NCBI GenBank assembly: GCA_020442425.1
Contig: JAGRKB010000010.1
Location: 16,873 to 80,872 of the forward strand
Length of the DNA: 64,000 nucleotides
Source: Alphaproteobacteria bacterium
Lineage (GTDB): Bacteria > Pseudomonadota > Alphaproteobacteria > Micavibrionales > Micavibrionaceae
Direction: 5' to 3'
A program made the translations under genes and the position numbers. The notes beneath the pieces are model-generated. The model was not told the origin of the DNA, made no database searches, and saw only the letters and a program-made list of their open reading frames with translations. Within the stretch, counting starts at the first letter, position 1; every line of letters starts with the position of its first letter. Of this stretch, positions 16,932-25,468 are shown piece by piece.

Positions 16932-18623
16932 TTAGGCCAGAATATTATAATGAACCTGTCCGGTTTCCGGGTGGATATGAATACCCAATTCTGTATCAAT
17001 AATCTCCACACCATTGGCATTCACCATCCCATCAACGAAAGCACCATCCACACCTGAAAGAGCAAAAGATGTGTCATGACGCGAGGAATGTTGAGCCTGA
17101 CCATTCTGATGTTGCATCGCTTGTTCAAAGGCGGAACTGTCTTGAGACATATCAAAACTTAATGAAGAGTCATCCATCTTAATACCGGCTTGCTCCAAAG
17201 CTTCACGCAGATTATGCACATCCCGCTTGAGAACCTGTAACGCATCATCATTATCCGCAACAATGCGAACCTTCATGGCTTCGCCTTTTTCAAGGCTAAG
17301 GTGAACTTGCACCCGCCCCAATTCAGGAGGGTCAAGCTCCAGAGAAAGACTTTGATTCTTAAGCTCCCCATTCTGAAAGTTGTTGGTAAGACTCGCAGAA
17401 ACCTGTTGAGACGCGCCATGAGCCGCCGCCGCAGAAGAATGGCTAAGGACAGGAGAGGTCGCTGCATTTAATTGAGAGGAGGTGTTTTGCATGGCTTGTA
17501 ACAAGGCTGTATCAGACGCACTCAGCTCGAAAGACGAATGTGCAGACAAGGAACCATCCTGCATAAAACGATCCGACGCACTCGAGAGTACGCCATCCAA
17601 ATCCATTGCACCGCCAAAGGAAGAAGAACTACTGCCATGAGCATGAGCATGACCATGAGCAGAGCCACCACTCACATAACCTTGAGACTGAAATCCGGCT
17701 TTTCCATTCTGGGCTGCTTCAAAAGGAGCAAGCGGAGAATAAAGGGCATCATCAGAAGATGGTGTAGCAAAAGCAGAAACCGCCTTGGCGCGATCACTGG
17801 CGTGTTCCGAAAAACCTTGCGGAGCAATTTTGTTTTGCGGATGGGATGTTAAAAGAGCAGAAAGCAATGAAGGGTCAAGCGAGTCCTCTTCGTTCAAATC
17901 CTCATCCGAAAGTACGTGCTCGGTATCATTCAAAACAGCCTCTTCGGAAATCTCAAATACATCGGAATCGAAATCTTGCGTTTGATCCGCATCGGTAAAC
18001 TTAACCAGAAAAACTTGTACGCCTGTTTCCTGATCCTCACTTAATAAGTCGTCACCAGTTATAGAGCCATTAGTTTGTTCGTTAATAGTGTAGAGGGAAT
18101 TCTGATTGGATAATCCGGCGAAAGCATTCGAGATCTGTTCGGCCAAATCTTCCATATTAGAGGGCTGTAACGGAGTTGCGACCAACAACACATTGGCATG
18201 GCTCAACGCATCCTGATTGGAACTAACTAGAGAGGATAACTCTTCTAAAGAGAGTGTCGCAACACCGTTTCCGGAAAGAGTCTGACCAAACTCGCTGGAA
18301 GGCGTGCCGGGTGTTAAAGCAACAAGAATGGCATTGGACAAAACCCCGTCATTCTTGATGGCAGCCAGTAAGTCTTCAAGGTCAGCATCAGACCCTAGCT
18401 CGGAAATAAAGTTCTGCAAGGAATTTTGATCCGGCGCAAACAAAATGACATTGGTTTTCGCCTCGGGATCGATATTGGTATCAGCCAGTTTTTGTCCTTG
18501 AAGTAGAGAGAAAATTCCCGCAAATGCAGAAGAAGCATCGGCAGAATCTCCCGTTCCAAGGGCTCCACCGGAAGACAAAGAGGATACAGGGAAACCTGAC
18601 GCAGGAAGGATAGAAAGAGCCAT
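16932..18623 (-). CDS. fliK: Flagellar hook-length control protein FliK
   Basis: 563 residues. The C-terminal Flg_hook domain is clear: LSLELDPPELGRVQVHLSLE (about 435-454), then VRIVADNDDALQVLKRD and REALEQAGIKMDDSSLSF. The long N-terminal half is low in complexity (Ser/Ala/Gln-rich, a His-rich stretch near 325-335), as expected for the ruler. FliK is secreted, measures the hook and switches export specificity through FlhB. It is downstream of flgI-flgJ-flgN on the same strand. A second, distant FliK-like gene lies at 42381. Confidence 0.85.
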   Translation of the reverse strand: MALSILPASGFPVSSLSSGGALGTGDSADASSAFAGIFSLLQGQKLADTNIDPEAKTNVILFAPDQNSLQNFISELGSDADLEDLLAAIKNDGVLSNAILVALTPGTPSSEFGQTLSGNGVATLSLEELSSLVSSNQDALSHANVLLVATPLQPSNMEDLAEQISNAFAGLSNQNSLYTINEQTNGSITGDDLLSEDQETGVQVFLVKFTDADQTQDFDSDVFEISEEAVLNDTEHVLSDEDLNEEDSLDPSLLSALLTSHPQNKIAPQGFSEHASDRAKAVSAFATPSSDDALYSPLAPFEAAQNGKAGFQSQGYVSGGSAHGHAHAHGSSSSSFGGAMDLDGVLSSASDRFMQDGSLSAHSSFELSASDTALLQAMQNTSSQLNAATSPVLSHSSAAAAHGASQQVSASLTNNFQNGELKNQSLSLELDPPELGRVQVHLSLEKGEAMKVRIVADNDDALQVLKRDVHNLREALEQAGIKMDDSSLSFDMSQDSSAFEQAMQHQNGQAQHSSRHDTSFALSGVDGAFVDGMVNANGVEIIDTELGIHIHPETGQVHYNILA

Positions 18624-18677
18624 AATAAAGTCCTCAAAAGGTAAAGAGTGTAATTGTTTTTCGTCTACTAAAAATTT

Positions 18678-19295
18678 CTAAACAGCTTGGTTGATGGCAG
18701 TTGCCAAAGGTTTTGCAGAAAGATGGGAATCAAGCTTTCCTGTGCGTCCATATCCGTTACTGTTTTTGTTAACGGTTGCACGCGCCGCTTCAAGCAAACG
18801 CTCTTGAATACGACGCACACTTTTAGAGCGAGCCTCGCAGGATCGTTTGGATTGCAAGGCTAAATCCTGCAAAGCATTGTGGGTCACAAGCAATCGTGAT
18901 TTCAAAGCCTCGTCACAAGTCCCCATCTCTTCCTTACGAACAGAAATTTGAGAAATGCCATTTTCGCAATCACGAACAAGACGGATTTTCTCCGGCTGTA
19001 ACATCTGGAATTTGTGCATATCGCCAACACCCAAGACATCAATTTCTTGCGTGTAAAGAATGACAAGCCGTTCCATTCTATCTAAAACAGATTGAAGCAA
19101 TTTGTCAGTCGGCATCGAAGACAGAGTAACACTGTTTTCTTTCCCGCTTTTTTTCGTGAGGGTAGAAGGTTCTAATGAAGGGTCTTCAACGCGAGGAGGT
19201 CGCGAAGAGGTCGGAGGGGTTGCCTCAGTGCTGTTTCCCGTCCGTGCAGACGATGATCGACCAGTTGCTCTTCGGGATAATGTTTGTCTCATCAT
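18678..19295 (-). CDS. FlgN-like flagellar export chaperone
   Basis: The C-terminal two thirds (about 60-180) is an all-helical segment with LLQSVLDRMERLVILYTQEIDVL, the opening of the FlgN-type helical hairpin, followed by long charged helices. FlgN is the chaperone of the hook-associated proteins FlgK and FlgL. The first 55 residues are Ser/Thr/Pro/Arg-rich and probably disordered. The gene sits directly after flgJ (one-base overlap) and before fliK, the usual alphaproteobacterial order. Confidence 0.6.
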   Translation of the reverse strand: MMRQTLSRRATGRSSSARTGNSTEATPPTSSRPPRVEDPSLEPSTLTKKSGKENSVTLSSMPTDKLLQSVLDRMERLVILYTQEIDVLGVGDMHKFQMLQPEKIRLVRDCENGISQISVRKEEMGTCDEALKSRLLVTHNALQDLALQSKRSCEARSKSVRRIQERLLEAARATVNKNSNGYGRTGKLDSHLSAKPLATAINQAV

Positions 19296-19660
19296 TATTG
19301 ACCTCCTGTCTTATGCGAAGATGGGGATAATTCTTGTTCTTGTACTTTTAAAAGTTCGGCTTGAATATGATCGGCAAGGCCAATGCCACCTTGATTGGCA
19401 ATGATCTTCCCGTACTCCTGAACCATCATGCCGCGAAAAACTTCTTCTCCCTTACCACCGCCGAATGTGTCATCAACATCGATCATCTCGAACATTGGCT
19501 TTAGCATTTCAGAGATGAAAACGGCTTCAAATTCTTTGGCAGCCTGAATGGATTTCTCCATTTTCAATTTGTCCGCTGACCGCGAAATTTTATCAATCGA
19601 GGCCTGACCTTTCGCTGTTTGCACCAAATCTTGTGCTGCTGATACTCCTAAATTATTCAT
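19295..19660 (-). CDS. flgJ: Single-domain FlgJ-type rod-binding protein
   Basis: 121 residues covering only the N-terminal rod-binding domain: AKEFEAVFISEMLKPMFEM (about 41-59), then GGKGEEVFRGMMVQEYGK and IANQGGIGLADHI. The muramidase domain found in enterobacterial FlgJ is absent, as in many alphaproteobacteria, which use a separate transglycosylase. It caps the growing rod and follows flgI in the same operon. Confidence 0.88.
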   Translation of the reverse strand: MNNLGVSAAQDLVQTAKGQASIDKISRSADKLKMEKSIQAAKEFEAVFISEMLKPMFEMIDVDDTFGGGKGEEVFRGMMVQEYGKIIANQGGIGLADHIQAELLKVQEQELSPSSHKTGGQ

Positions 19661-19689
19661 CTTATTCTGCCTGTTGTTCCGTCTACATA

Positions 19690-20856
19690 CTACATAGTCT
19701 CGATTTCAGCCTGCAAAGCACCTGCGGCCTTGATCGCCTGAAGAATGGTAATAATATCGCGTGGACCCACACCGAGCTTGTTCAATCCTGTCACCAAGTC
19801 CTGCAAGGTCACACCACTCTCGAGAATGGCGAGTTTGGCATCAGCTCCTTGATTGACTTCAATGTCAGAACGAGGAACGACAACCGTCTCACCATTCTCT
19901 GAGAACGGGTTGGGTTGGGACACTTGGGGTGTTTCGTTAACTTTAATGGTCAGACTGCCTTGGGCGATAGCAACAGTGCTCACGCGCACTTCAGACCCCA
20001 TAACAATCGTGCCGGAATTCTCATCAATAACAACGCGGGCAATCTGGTCAGGCTGGATCGGCAATTGCTCAATATCGGTAATCAGATCAACCATGCCGCC
20101 GGGATAGTTGCCTGATTTGCGAAGCGTCACAGTCGCATCATTGCTGGCATAGGCCAACTCCGCTGATGTAAAGCCATTGATCGCCTGAGCAATCCGGCGA
20201 GCCGTCGTAAAGTCAGGATTTTTTAGAGCTAGACGAATTTCATTCAATCCATTCAGATCAAATTCGATTTCACGCTCGACAATGGCACCATCTGCAATAC
20301 GACCGCGCGTAGGGGTGTTTTGTGTAACCGTTTGAGCATCCCCCGATGCAGAGAAACCGGAAATTGCCACCGGGCCTTGAGCCACGGCATAAACTTCCCC
20401 ATCCGCTCCCATCAAGGGTGTCACCAGCAAGGTTCCACCCTGAAGATTTTTCGCGTCGCCCAATGTGGAAACAGTCACATCAATACGGGAGCCTTGCGTT
20501 TGAAACGGAGGCATGGTTGACGTGACCATAACTGCAGCAACATTACCGGTATTCAGATTTTCACCCTTAACATTAACGCCCAAACGCTCAAGCATTGCGA
20601 TCAAGGATTGTTGGGTAAACGGAGAATTGTTGAGCTTGTCGCCCGTGCCGTTCAAGCCGACAACCAGACCATAACCGATCAGAACGTTGTCACGAACACC
20701 TTCTATATTGACGATATCCTTGATACGGGCAGTGGCTGCATTGGCTTGCGTCGAAACCGATACATAAAAGATTGCCGCCAACCATAGGCAGGAGAGAATA
20801 ATCGTCAGTCTCTTCATCAATTTGATCGACTCTTTTCTTGATGTCTTGTTGTTCAT
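19690..20856 (-). CDS. flgI: Flagellar P-ring protein FlgI
   Basis: Periplasmic P-ring subunit. The mature part begins ARIKDIVNIEGVRDNVLIGYGLVVGL-like, continues with GDAKNLQGGTLLVTPL and ends GVGPRDIITILQAIKAAGAL, the signatures of FlgI across its whole length. The signal peptide hydrophobic core is LTIILSCLWLAAIFYVSVS. ATG at 20856 has GGGTGG five bases upstream; a start at 20817 (MKRLTII) would give a more conventional signal peptide. A sigma-54 site lies about 100 bases upstream. Confidence 0.96.
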   Translation of the reverse strand: MNNKTSRKESIKLMKRLTIILSCLWLAAIFYVSVSTQANAATARIKDIVNIEGVRDNVLIGYGLVVGLNGTGDKLNNSPFTQQSLIAMLERLGVNVKGENLNTGNVAAVMVTSTMPPFQTQGSRIDVTVSTLGDAKNLQGGTLLVTPLMGADGEVYAVAQGPVAISGFSASGDAQTVTQNTPTRGRIADGAIVEREIEFDLNGLNEIRLALKNPDFTTARRIAQAINGFTSAELAYASNDATVTLRKSGNYPGGMVDLITDIEQLPIQPDQIARVVIDENSGTIVMGSEVRVSTVAIAQGSLTIKVNETPQVSQPNPFSENGETVVVPRSDIEVNQGADAKLAILESGVTLQDLVTGLNKLGVGPRDIITILQAIKAAGALQAEIETM

Positions 20857-20955
20857 CTTTTCCACCCGTTTCGTTCACTCTATTTGGTTTGCTACGGTCT
20901 AAATTTTATTTTCTATATTTCTGGCGTCAAATTAGGACGATCCAACAGGACATAT

Positions 20956-20970
20956 GCGAGATCCGTGCCA
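20956..20970 (-). promoter_or_regulatory. Sigma-54 promoter of flgI-flgJ-flgN-fliK
   Basis: On the minus strand the site reads TGGCACGGATCTCGC, with GG at -24 and GC at -12 separated by the required ten bases, preceded by T. Predicted start about 20943, roughly 90 bases before flgI. Same layout as the flgF and flgB sites. Confidence 0.75.
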
Positions 20971-21137
20971 ACAACACACCTTTTTGTATATTGTTTTATA
21001 TCAATGGGTTAGGTTGACTATACCACTGGGCAAAACTTGCCGAATGAACCGCTGGGAAAATTTTGATATAATAAAACTGTCACCTAGAGGCGGCAAAAAG
21101 ATCAATTCAAAGCAATAAAAACAAGTCCGGATACGTC

Positions 21138-21587
21138 ATGAAAATTGAAGGCCCAAGCGGCACAAACAAGACATCATCGAGCAAAAAAACTGGAAAAGCA
21201 GGGTCCGTCGGATCATCCAGCTTTGGCTCAATGATATCATCGAGCGAATCCGAAGCTCCGGCTCATGCGGCCGCAGCAGGCGCAATCGCAGGAATAGACG
21301 CGCTTTTGATGGCACAAGAATCCGAAGACCCTACCGAACGCGCGGCACGCAAGCGTATGCATGAACGCGCTGAAGACCTTCTCGGAGAACTGGATAAAAT
21401 CAAAATAGGAATGCTGACGGGAACACTGTCTGTTGGAAATTTGATTGATATCGCCGATGTCGTAGCCTCCCACCGTGAAAAATTGAAAGATCCTCAACTC
21501 TGCGCTTTGTTAGACGAAATTGACCTTCGGGCCCAAATCGAGATTGCTAAGATGAAAAATGCACTCGATGCCTCGACAATTTTCTAG
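21138..21587 (+). CDS. fliX: Flagellar assembly regulator FliX
   Basis: 149 residues; starts MKIEGP and ends with the conserved helical block ERAEDLLGELDKIKIGMLTG, then IADVVASHREKLKDPQL and LLDEIDLRAQIEIAK, all typical of FliX. FliX senses early basal-body assembly and acts on FlbD to switch sigma-54-dependent transcription; it is restricted to alphaproteobacteria. It is divergent from flgI, whose promoter it would help control. A TATAAT at 21067-21072 lies 65 bases upstream, without an obvious -35. Confidence 0.9.
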   Translation: MKIEGPSGTNKTSSSKKTGKAGSVGSSSFGSMISSSESEAPAHAAAAGAIAGIDALLMAQESEDPTERAARKRMHERAEDLLGELDKIKIGMLTGTLSVGNLIDIADVVASHREKLKDPQLCALLDEIDLRAQIEIAKMKNALDASTIF

Positions 21588-21718
21588 GAAAAACAGCAAT
21601 TTTATACAAAAAAAGTGGATGAAGCCGCTCCAGAGACGCTTCTGCACTTGAAATTCGAGCCTAAATTGCATAACTTTTTGCACGTTTTCAATTTCTTGCT
21701 CTAGTAAAGGTAGTAAGT

Positions 21719-22150
21719 ATGTCCAAAGCAGGTAGCGCACTCGTCCCTCAAAACTACAAGCCGTCCGACGACGAAGAATTCATGAATCCGGTCATGAAAG
21801 AATATTTCCGTCAAAAGCTGATTTCATGGAGAGAAGAACTTCTGAAAGAATCAGAAGAAACAATCCATAACACGCTGCAAAGTACAGAATTGCAAAAACC
21901 GGATATGGCAGACCGTGCCTCTGCGGAAACCGATCACGCGTTGGAACTCAGAACCCGTGACCGCGAACGCAAACTGATTACAAAAATCAACGAAGCGCTT
22001 CTGCGGATCGATGATGACACATACGGGTATTGTGAAGAAACCGGAGAGCCAATCACCGTAGGCCGCTTGGATGCCCGCCCGATTGCAACACTGTCTCTTG
22101 AAGCTCAAGAACGTCACGAACGTATGGAACGCACGCATCGCGACGAGTAG
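21719..22150 (+). CDS. dksA: RNA polymerase-binding transcription factor DksA
   Basis: 143 residues: a coiled-coil hairpin (about 25-75) with tip acids at DMADRASAETDHALELR, then the finger region YGYCEETGEPITVGRLDARP and the closing ATLSLEAQERHER. Only one cysteine of the four-Cys zinc finger remains, as is normal for the alphaproteobacterial form. DksA enters the RNA polymerase secondary channel and acts with ppGpp. AAAGG is eight bases upstream of ATG. It follows fliX on the same strand; a terminator follows. Confidence 0.93.
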   Translation: MSKAGSALVPQNYKPSDDEEFMNPVMKEYFRQKLISWREELLKESEETIHNTLQSTELQKPDMADRASAETDHALELRTRDRERKLITKINEALLRIDDDTYGYCEETGEPITVGRLDARPIATLSLEAQERHERMERTHRDE

Positions 22151-22190
22151 AGTAAAGTAGAGTAGAGTTTTATCTATACCAATAAACAAA

Positions 22191-22218
22191 GACGCTGGAA
22201 TTATTCAGCGTCTTTTTT
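22191..22218. terminator. Bidirectional terminator after dksA
   Basis: Arms GACGCTG (22191-22197) and CAGCGTC (22206-22212) with A residues before and T residues after. The stop codon of the convergent 59-residue gene lies in the loop (22201-22203). Confidence 0.8.
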
Positions 22219-22380
22219 CTTTTTTGGAGATTTGGGTTTATCTAATCCGCGCTTCATCGGCTCAGGCACGCGGCCCTCGCGGACTTCCTCTTCCAGCAAT
22301 CGCTCGGCAAGAGTAGGGTCATCTTCATCAGAAGGCTTTTGACCCAGAGACCATAAAAGCTTATCTCGTTCTTTTCCCAT
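22201..22380 (-). CDS. Small charged protein, 59 aa
   Basis: A short minus-strand gene: ATG at 22380 with AGGA seven bases upstream, stop TAA inside the dksA terminator. The product is highly charged (LAERLLEEEVREGRVPEPM, then a Lys-rich end KPKSPKKKKDAE), with no hydrophobic segment. Codon use and the ribosome site favour a real gene. I recall similar short alphaproteobacterial hypotheticals but cannot name a family. It lies 23 bases downstream of the end of the preceding minus-strand gene and may be co-transcribed. Confidence 0.6.
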   Translation of the reverse strand: MGKERDKLLWSLGQKPSDEDDPTLAERLLEEEVREGRVPEPMKRGLDKPKSPKKKKDAE

Positions 22381-22403
22381 TTATAAATCCTGCTCCACAG
22401 ATT

Positions 22404-24698
22404 TTAATGTATTAGATTTCCATGCCAACTAAAAGGCATTTCTTTTGCTCCATATTGTGGCGAATGCGTTGAATTTGTAGCCTTATTTTCCGCAATTGTA
22501 TGAATTTCGGAAACCGGAGAAAAACTCTCGGTGGGAGGCGGGGCTTGACCCACAGCAGCTTGATAGGCAATGAGTGAGGTAAGAATAAAAGAGCTGACGT
22601 GGCCTGCAGTCGCTTTAAATTTATCTACAAGCGAAGCCACTCTGGTTGCCGAAATCTTTGTCTCGAGAACTTCGCGTTGCTGTTGCAAATAGTATCCGGC
22701 AGTTTTTCCTGTCAAATCTACAGGACGGTAAACAGTGGTTACTGGAATACCACGAATCTCTCGTTCCTTCTTGATGCTTCTGACATCTCCAAGATTTTTG
22801 CCATCCAGCTTTGATGAATGTTCTTCATCCGGCTCGATATTTTTTTGCTCTAGATAATCATGAATAGGGACAGCGGAAAGCGTCTCTGTAAGTTTTTTAA
22901 TATCTTTTGCAACCTCTTTCATAAAAGAATCATTGATTACGCGCAGGTTATCATCAGAGTCAAAAAAGGCCGGACGAATGACAAGATGAAATTCGGCAGC
23001 TCCATAATGAGCAATCTGAAAGTCTCCGTTTTTTAGACCTGCATTTTTCAAAGCTTTTACGATAATTTCATGAGCCATATCATGCAATACAGCGTTGGCT
23101 CCATCATGTCCCAATTCATTATTCAATCCTGCCAAATTCTGGAACCCGATGCTCAAGCTATAAGGACGCAGTCCTGGCAAAGAGAGATGCTGCTCAAGTT
23201 TTTTTGAATCATTGTAAAAGATCTCAACCGTTTCGGGTAAATCATTAGGCATCCAGACATCCGCCGTCGGATCTTTGCTGGTTGTACGCAATGCGTAATT
23301 TCTGATTTGCTCCTTCTGATAGTCACTTTGAACCGCAATGTCCCGTTCTTTCAACTCTGTTCTCAATGCCTGAAAACGGCGTTCGGCAGGCGTTGAAAAC
23401 AAGGGCGCATGTTCGATGCTTCTAAGAAGATAAGCAGGAACAACAGGACTAAACGGATGAATAACGCTGTGTTCCAAAAAATCAATTTTTTGTTCCAGAG
23501 CTGACATGCGATCTTGAATGGTAAACGATCCTTTAGGTTTAAGGGCATCAAAATGTGTTTTAAGATCGACAGCAGCCTTGCGAATGTTATTCATGGCTAT
23601 TTGAATAGCACGCTCAATATCACCTTTTGCCTCATCCGGCATTTGAGATGGGCTTGCAGCAAACAATGTGCGGAAAGGCTTCTCGTATGTGTCGTCAGGA
23701 ACAATACCCAGGCGATCATGCCCGATATAATTTTTGTTATGCTTAATTTCTTCGTCAGCGCGGTGAATAACCTTAGCCGGATTAATAGCTCTCATATCCA
23801 GAATAGCTATAGCCGCACCAAATCCACGCTTCCAATCATCGTCAGGGTATTTAAGATGAGCATGATCGTGTAAACCAAGTTCTGCCATTCTATCTTCGAT
23901 TTCTCTATGGATTTTATGTTTGATTTTCTCGATATTGTCAGAGTTAATACCCTCAACGATCAGTCGCAATTCATCGCCACCGGCGCGAATAGGAAGAATT
24001 GTTCCACCATTGGGAAGAGCATCTTGAAGATTTTTCTGAATAGTCAGTGCGATAAGGCGAGCCGTGCGATCCGTAAGTTGTATAGCTTGTTTCTGCGTGT
24101 CCTGAAAAAGTTCCAACATCGCAAGCCCACGCTCTCCGGCACTGCCTTGAAGCATTGCCTCAAAAATTTCAGGATGTTGAGCGCGGTTTTCTATGATAGA
24201 AATCAATTCATCCCTCAACGGGCTATCCGTCTCTCTCAGGATTTGAATTTGGTGAAAATCATTGGTTCCTCCCATATTGGAGAAATCAACCTCAATCAAC
24301 GCAACATTTTTATTGTGAGTTCGGGCATATAAATGCCCTAAAGCAGAAGCTAAACCCAAATGAGGCTTTTGTAAAAAGCCGGTCATGACGTCTGGTTGAT
24401 ACCGGGAATGATCCAGCTCCTCAAAAATTTGTAAAAGATCATCAGAGGCATCACCCAGATATTTCTGAGTCAGTCTAGATCGGAGTTCTGCAGGATGTAA
24501 AAACCCCTCGCTTTCAAAAATATGTAAGATATCTCTTAATACGTCTTCAGCGCAGCGAGGGGCAGTAGAGGTGGGATTGTCTTGTTGAGAATCTTCAACA
24601 AAACTCATCAGGAAAGAGCGAAGCTCTTTCTTGTAATAAATCTCTTCTAAATCCGGCAAGTCTTCGGAAGAAAGTGAGAGATCAGTCACCATACGCAT
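22404..24698 (-). CDS. Protein with two GGDEF-like domains, 764 aa
   Basis: The first domain (about residues 130-330) has the layout of a diguanylate cyclase: VALIEVDFSNMGGTND, then IRAGGDELRLIVEG (GGDEL at about 240-244) and FGAAIAILDMRAINPAKVIHRADEEIKHNK-type end. A second (about 505-600) has the same opening (YSLSIGFQNLAGLNNELGHDG) but GAAEF in place of GGDEF (about 566-570), so it is probably inactive. No receiver or PAS domain precedes them; the N-terminal 120 residues are helical. A moderately hydrophobic helix lies near 710. Cyclic di-GMP synthesis or binding is inferred; GGDEL is a less usual active-site variant. Confidence 0.65.
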   Translation of the reverse strand: MRMVTDLSLSSEDLPDLEEIYYKKELRSFLMSFVEDSQQDNPTSTAPRCAEDVLRDILHIFESEGFLHPAELRSRLTQKYLGDASDDLLQIFEELDHSRYQPDVMTGFLQKPHLGLASALGHLYARTHNKNVALIEVDFSNMGGTNDFHQIQILRETDSPLRDELISIIENRAQHPEIFEAMLQGSAGERGLAMLELFQDTQKQAIQLTDRTARLIALTIQKNLQDALPNGGTILPIRAGGDELRLIVEGINSDNIEKIKHKIHREIEDRMAELGLHDHAHLKYPDDDWKRGFGAAIAILDMRAINPAKVIHRADEEIKHNKNYIGHDRLGIVPDDTYEKPFRTLFAASPSQMPDEAKGDIERAIQIAMNNIRKAAVDLKTHFDALKPKGSFTIQDRMSALEQKIDFLEHSVIHPFSPVVPAYLLRSIEHAPLFSTPAERRFQALRTELKERDIAVQSDYQKEQIRNYALRTTSKDPTADVWMPNDLPETVEIFYNDSKKLEQHLSLPGLRPYSLSIGFQNLAGLNNELGHDGANAVLHDMAHEIIVKALKNAGLKNGDFQIAHYGAAEFHLVIRPAFFDSDDNLRVINDSFMKEVAKDIKKLTETLSAVPIHDYLEQKNIEPDEEHSSKLDGKNLGDVRSIKKEREIRGIPVTTVYRPVDLTGKTAGYYLQQQREVLETKISATRVASLVDKFKATAGHVSSFILTSLIAYQAAVGQAPPPTESFSPVSEIHTIAENKATNSTHSPQYGAKEMPFSWHGNLIH

Positions 24699-24870
24699 TA
24701 AATCCTGTTCAGATATTTTTTCGTTGTCATAATGGATTATAGGGGGCGAGTCTTAAAATTATATTAGCGATAAAAAAATAGTAATATTATATTGTGCAGA
24801 GCGGAAATTACGTATCGTAAGTAGGGAGCGAACGCGAAGCAATCCAGACGTTCTATAGTCATTTGAAATA

Positions 24871-25042
24871 AAAACCCGTCATCCCGTTGGCGCGTGTCCA
24901 TGGACACGCTTGCACCCCGGCCTTCGCCGGGGCAGGCTGCCGGGATCCGAAACCGCGTCCGGCAAAGCCGGACACATATGGATTCCGGATATGTCAGTTT
25001 TTTCTTCGAAAAAACACTTCCGGAATGACGGTCTCGGGTTTT
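24871..25042. repeat. Composite nested palindromic element
   Basis: Outer ends AAAACCCG (24871-24878) and CGGGTTTT (25035-25042) pair, as do CGTCATCCC and GGAATGACG just inside (one mismatch). Inside are four hairpins: an 18-bp perfect palindrome at 24892-24909, CCCCGGC/GCCGGGG at 24915-24932, GTCCGGC/GCCGGAC at 24957-24973 and GTTTTTT/AAAAAAC at 24997-25015. This is the look of an alphaproteobacterial dispersed intergenic repeat. Confidence 0.7.
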
Positions 25043-25171
25043 AATTTCTAACAACTATAATGGATCGCCACGCGCCTTTCAGGCACTCGCGATGACAGTA
25101 GAGGTTTAAACGTTCTATTCACGCGAAGTGCCGAAGAGCCGAAGAAACACACACACAATCCCCCCCCGCAG

Positions 25172-25190
25172 CCCCGTGCTTGACACGGGG
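25172..25190. repeat. Short palindrome CCCCGTG-CACGGGG
   Basis: Perfect arms with a 5-base loop, followed by TCTTTTT on the plus strand. Resembles small dispersed palindromes found repeatedly in alphaproteobacterial intergenic DNA; could also terminate transcription. Confidence 0.55.
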
Positions 25191-25218
25191 TCTTTTTACC
25201 CATCTTCTATCAGACAGA

Positions 25219-25237
25219 CCCCGCATTAAATGCGGGG
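25219..25237. repeat. Short palindrome CCCCGCATT-AATGCGGGG
   Basis: Perfect 9-bp arms with a one-base centre. About 30 bases from the previous palindrome and probably part of the same repeat cluster. Confidence 0.55.
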
Positions 25238-25261
25238 TTACGTTTCCAAGGAACCATAAAG

Positions 25262-25333
25262 CCTCACGCAGAAGTCTCAGAGGAACCGGTTTCTCTGCAT
25301 TCTCTGTGAGTTCTCCGCGACCTCTGCGTGAGG
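25262..25333. repeat. 72-bp inverted repeat with CCTCACGCAGA / TCTGCGTGAGG ends
   Basis: Eleven-base perfect terminal arms enclose a purine/pyrimidine-rich interior containing further CTCTG/CAGAG copies. This resembles the CGCAGAG-type dispersed repeats of many bacterial genomes. Confidence 0.6.
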
Positions 25334-25383
25334 GAATACTATTCAGGATAACTAAAGTATTTTCGGGCTTAACTATAAAAACT

Positions 25384-25418
25384 TTAAAAAAGAGCCGGTT
25401 GTCTTGCGACAAACCGGC
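25384..25418 (-). terminator. Rho-independent terminator of the flgF-flgH operon
   Basis: On the minus strand GCCGGTT (25418-25412) pairs with AACCGGC (25400-25394), with an extended TTGTCGCAAGACAA inner stem and a TCTTTTTT run after it. It is 51 bases past the flgH stop. Confidence 0.85.
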
Positions 25419-25468
25419 GGGGAGTTGGGTGGGTAAGGGTAACTTAAAAACTCAATCGAACTCAGACA

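Larger units (their letters stand above)
24699..25468. other. 770-bp intergenic region filled with palindromic repeats
   Basis: No gene is convincing here. It holds a 172-bp nested palindromic element, two short GC-rich palindromes, a 72-bp inverted repeat and the flgH terminator. The short open frames over it follow the repeats and have no ribosome sites. The promoter of the GGDEF-like gene must lie in its left part. Confidence 0.75.

Noticed and set aside
21025..21042. Sigma-54-like sequence before fliX (TGGGCAAAACTTGC)
   Set aside because: GG and GC are nine rather than ten bases apart and the inner positions do not match.
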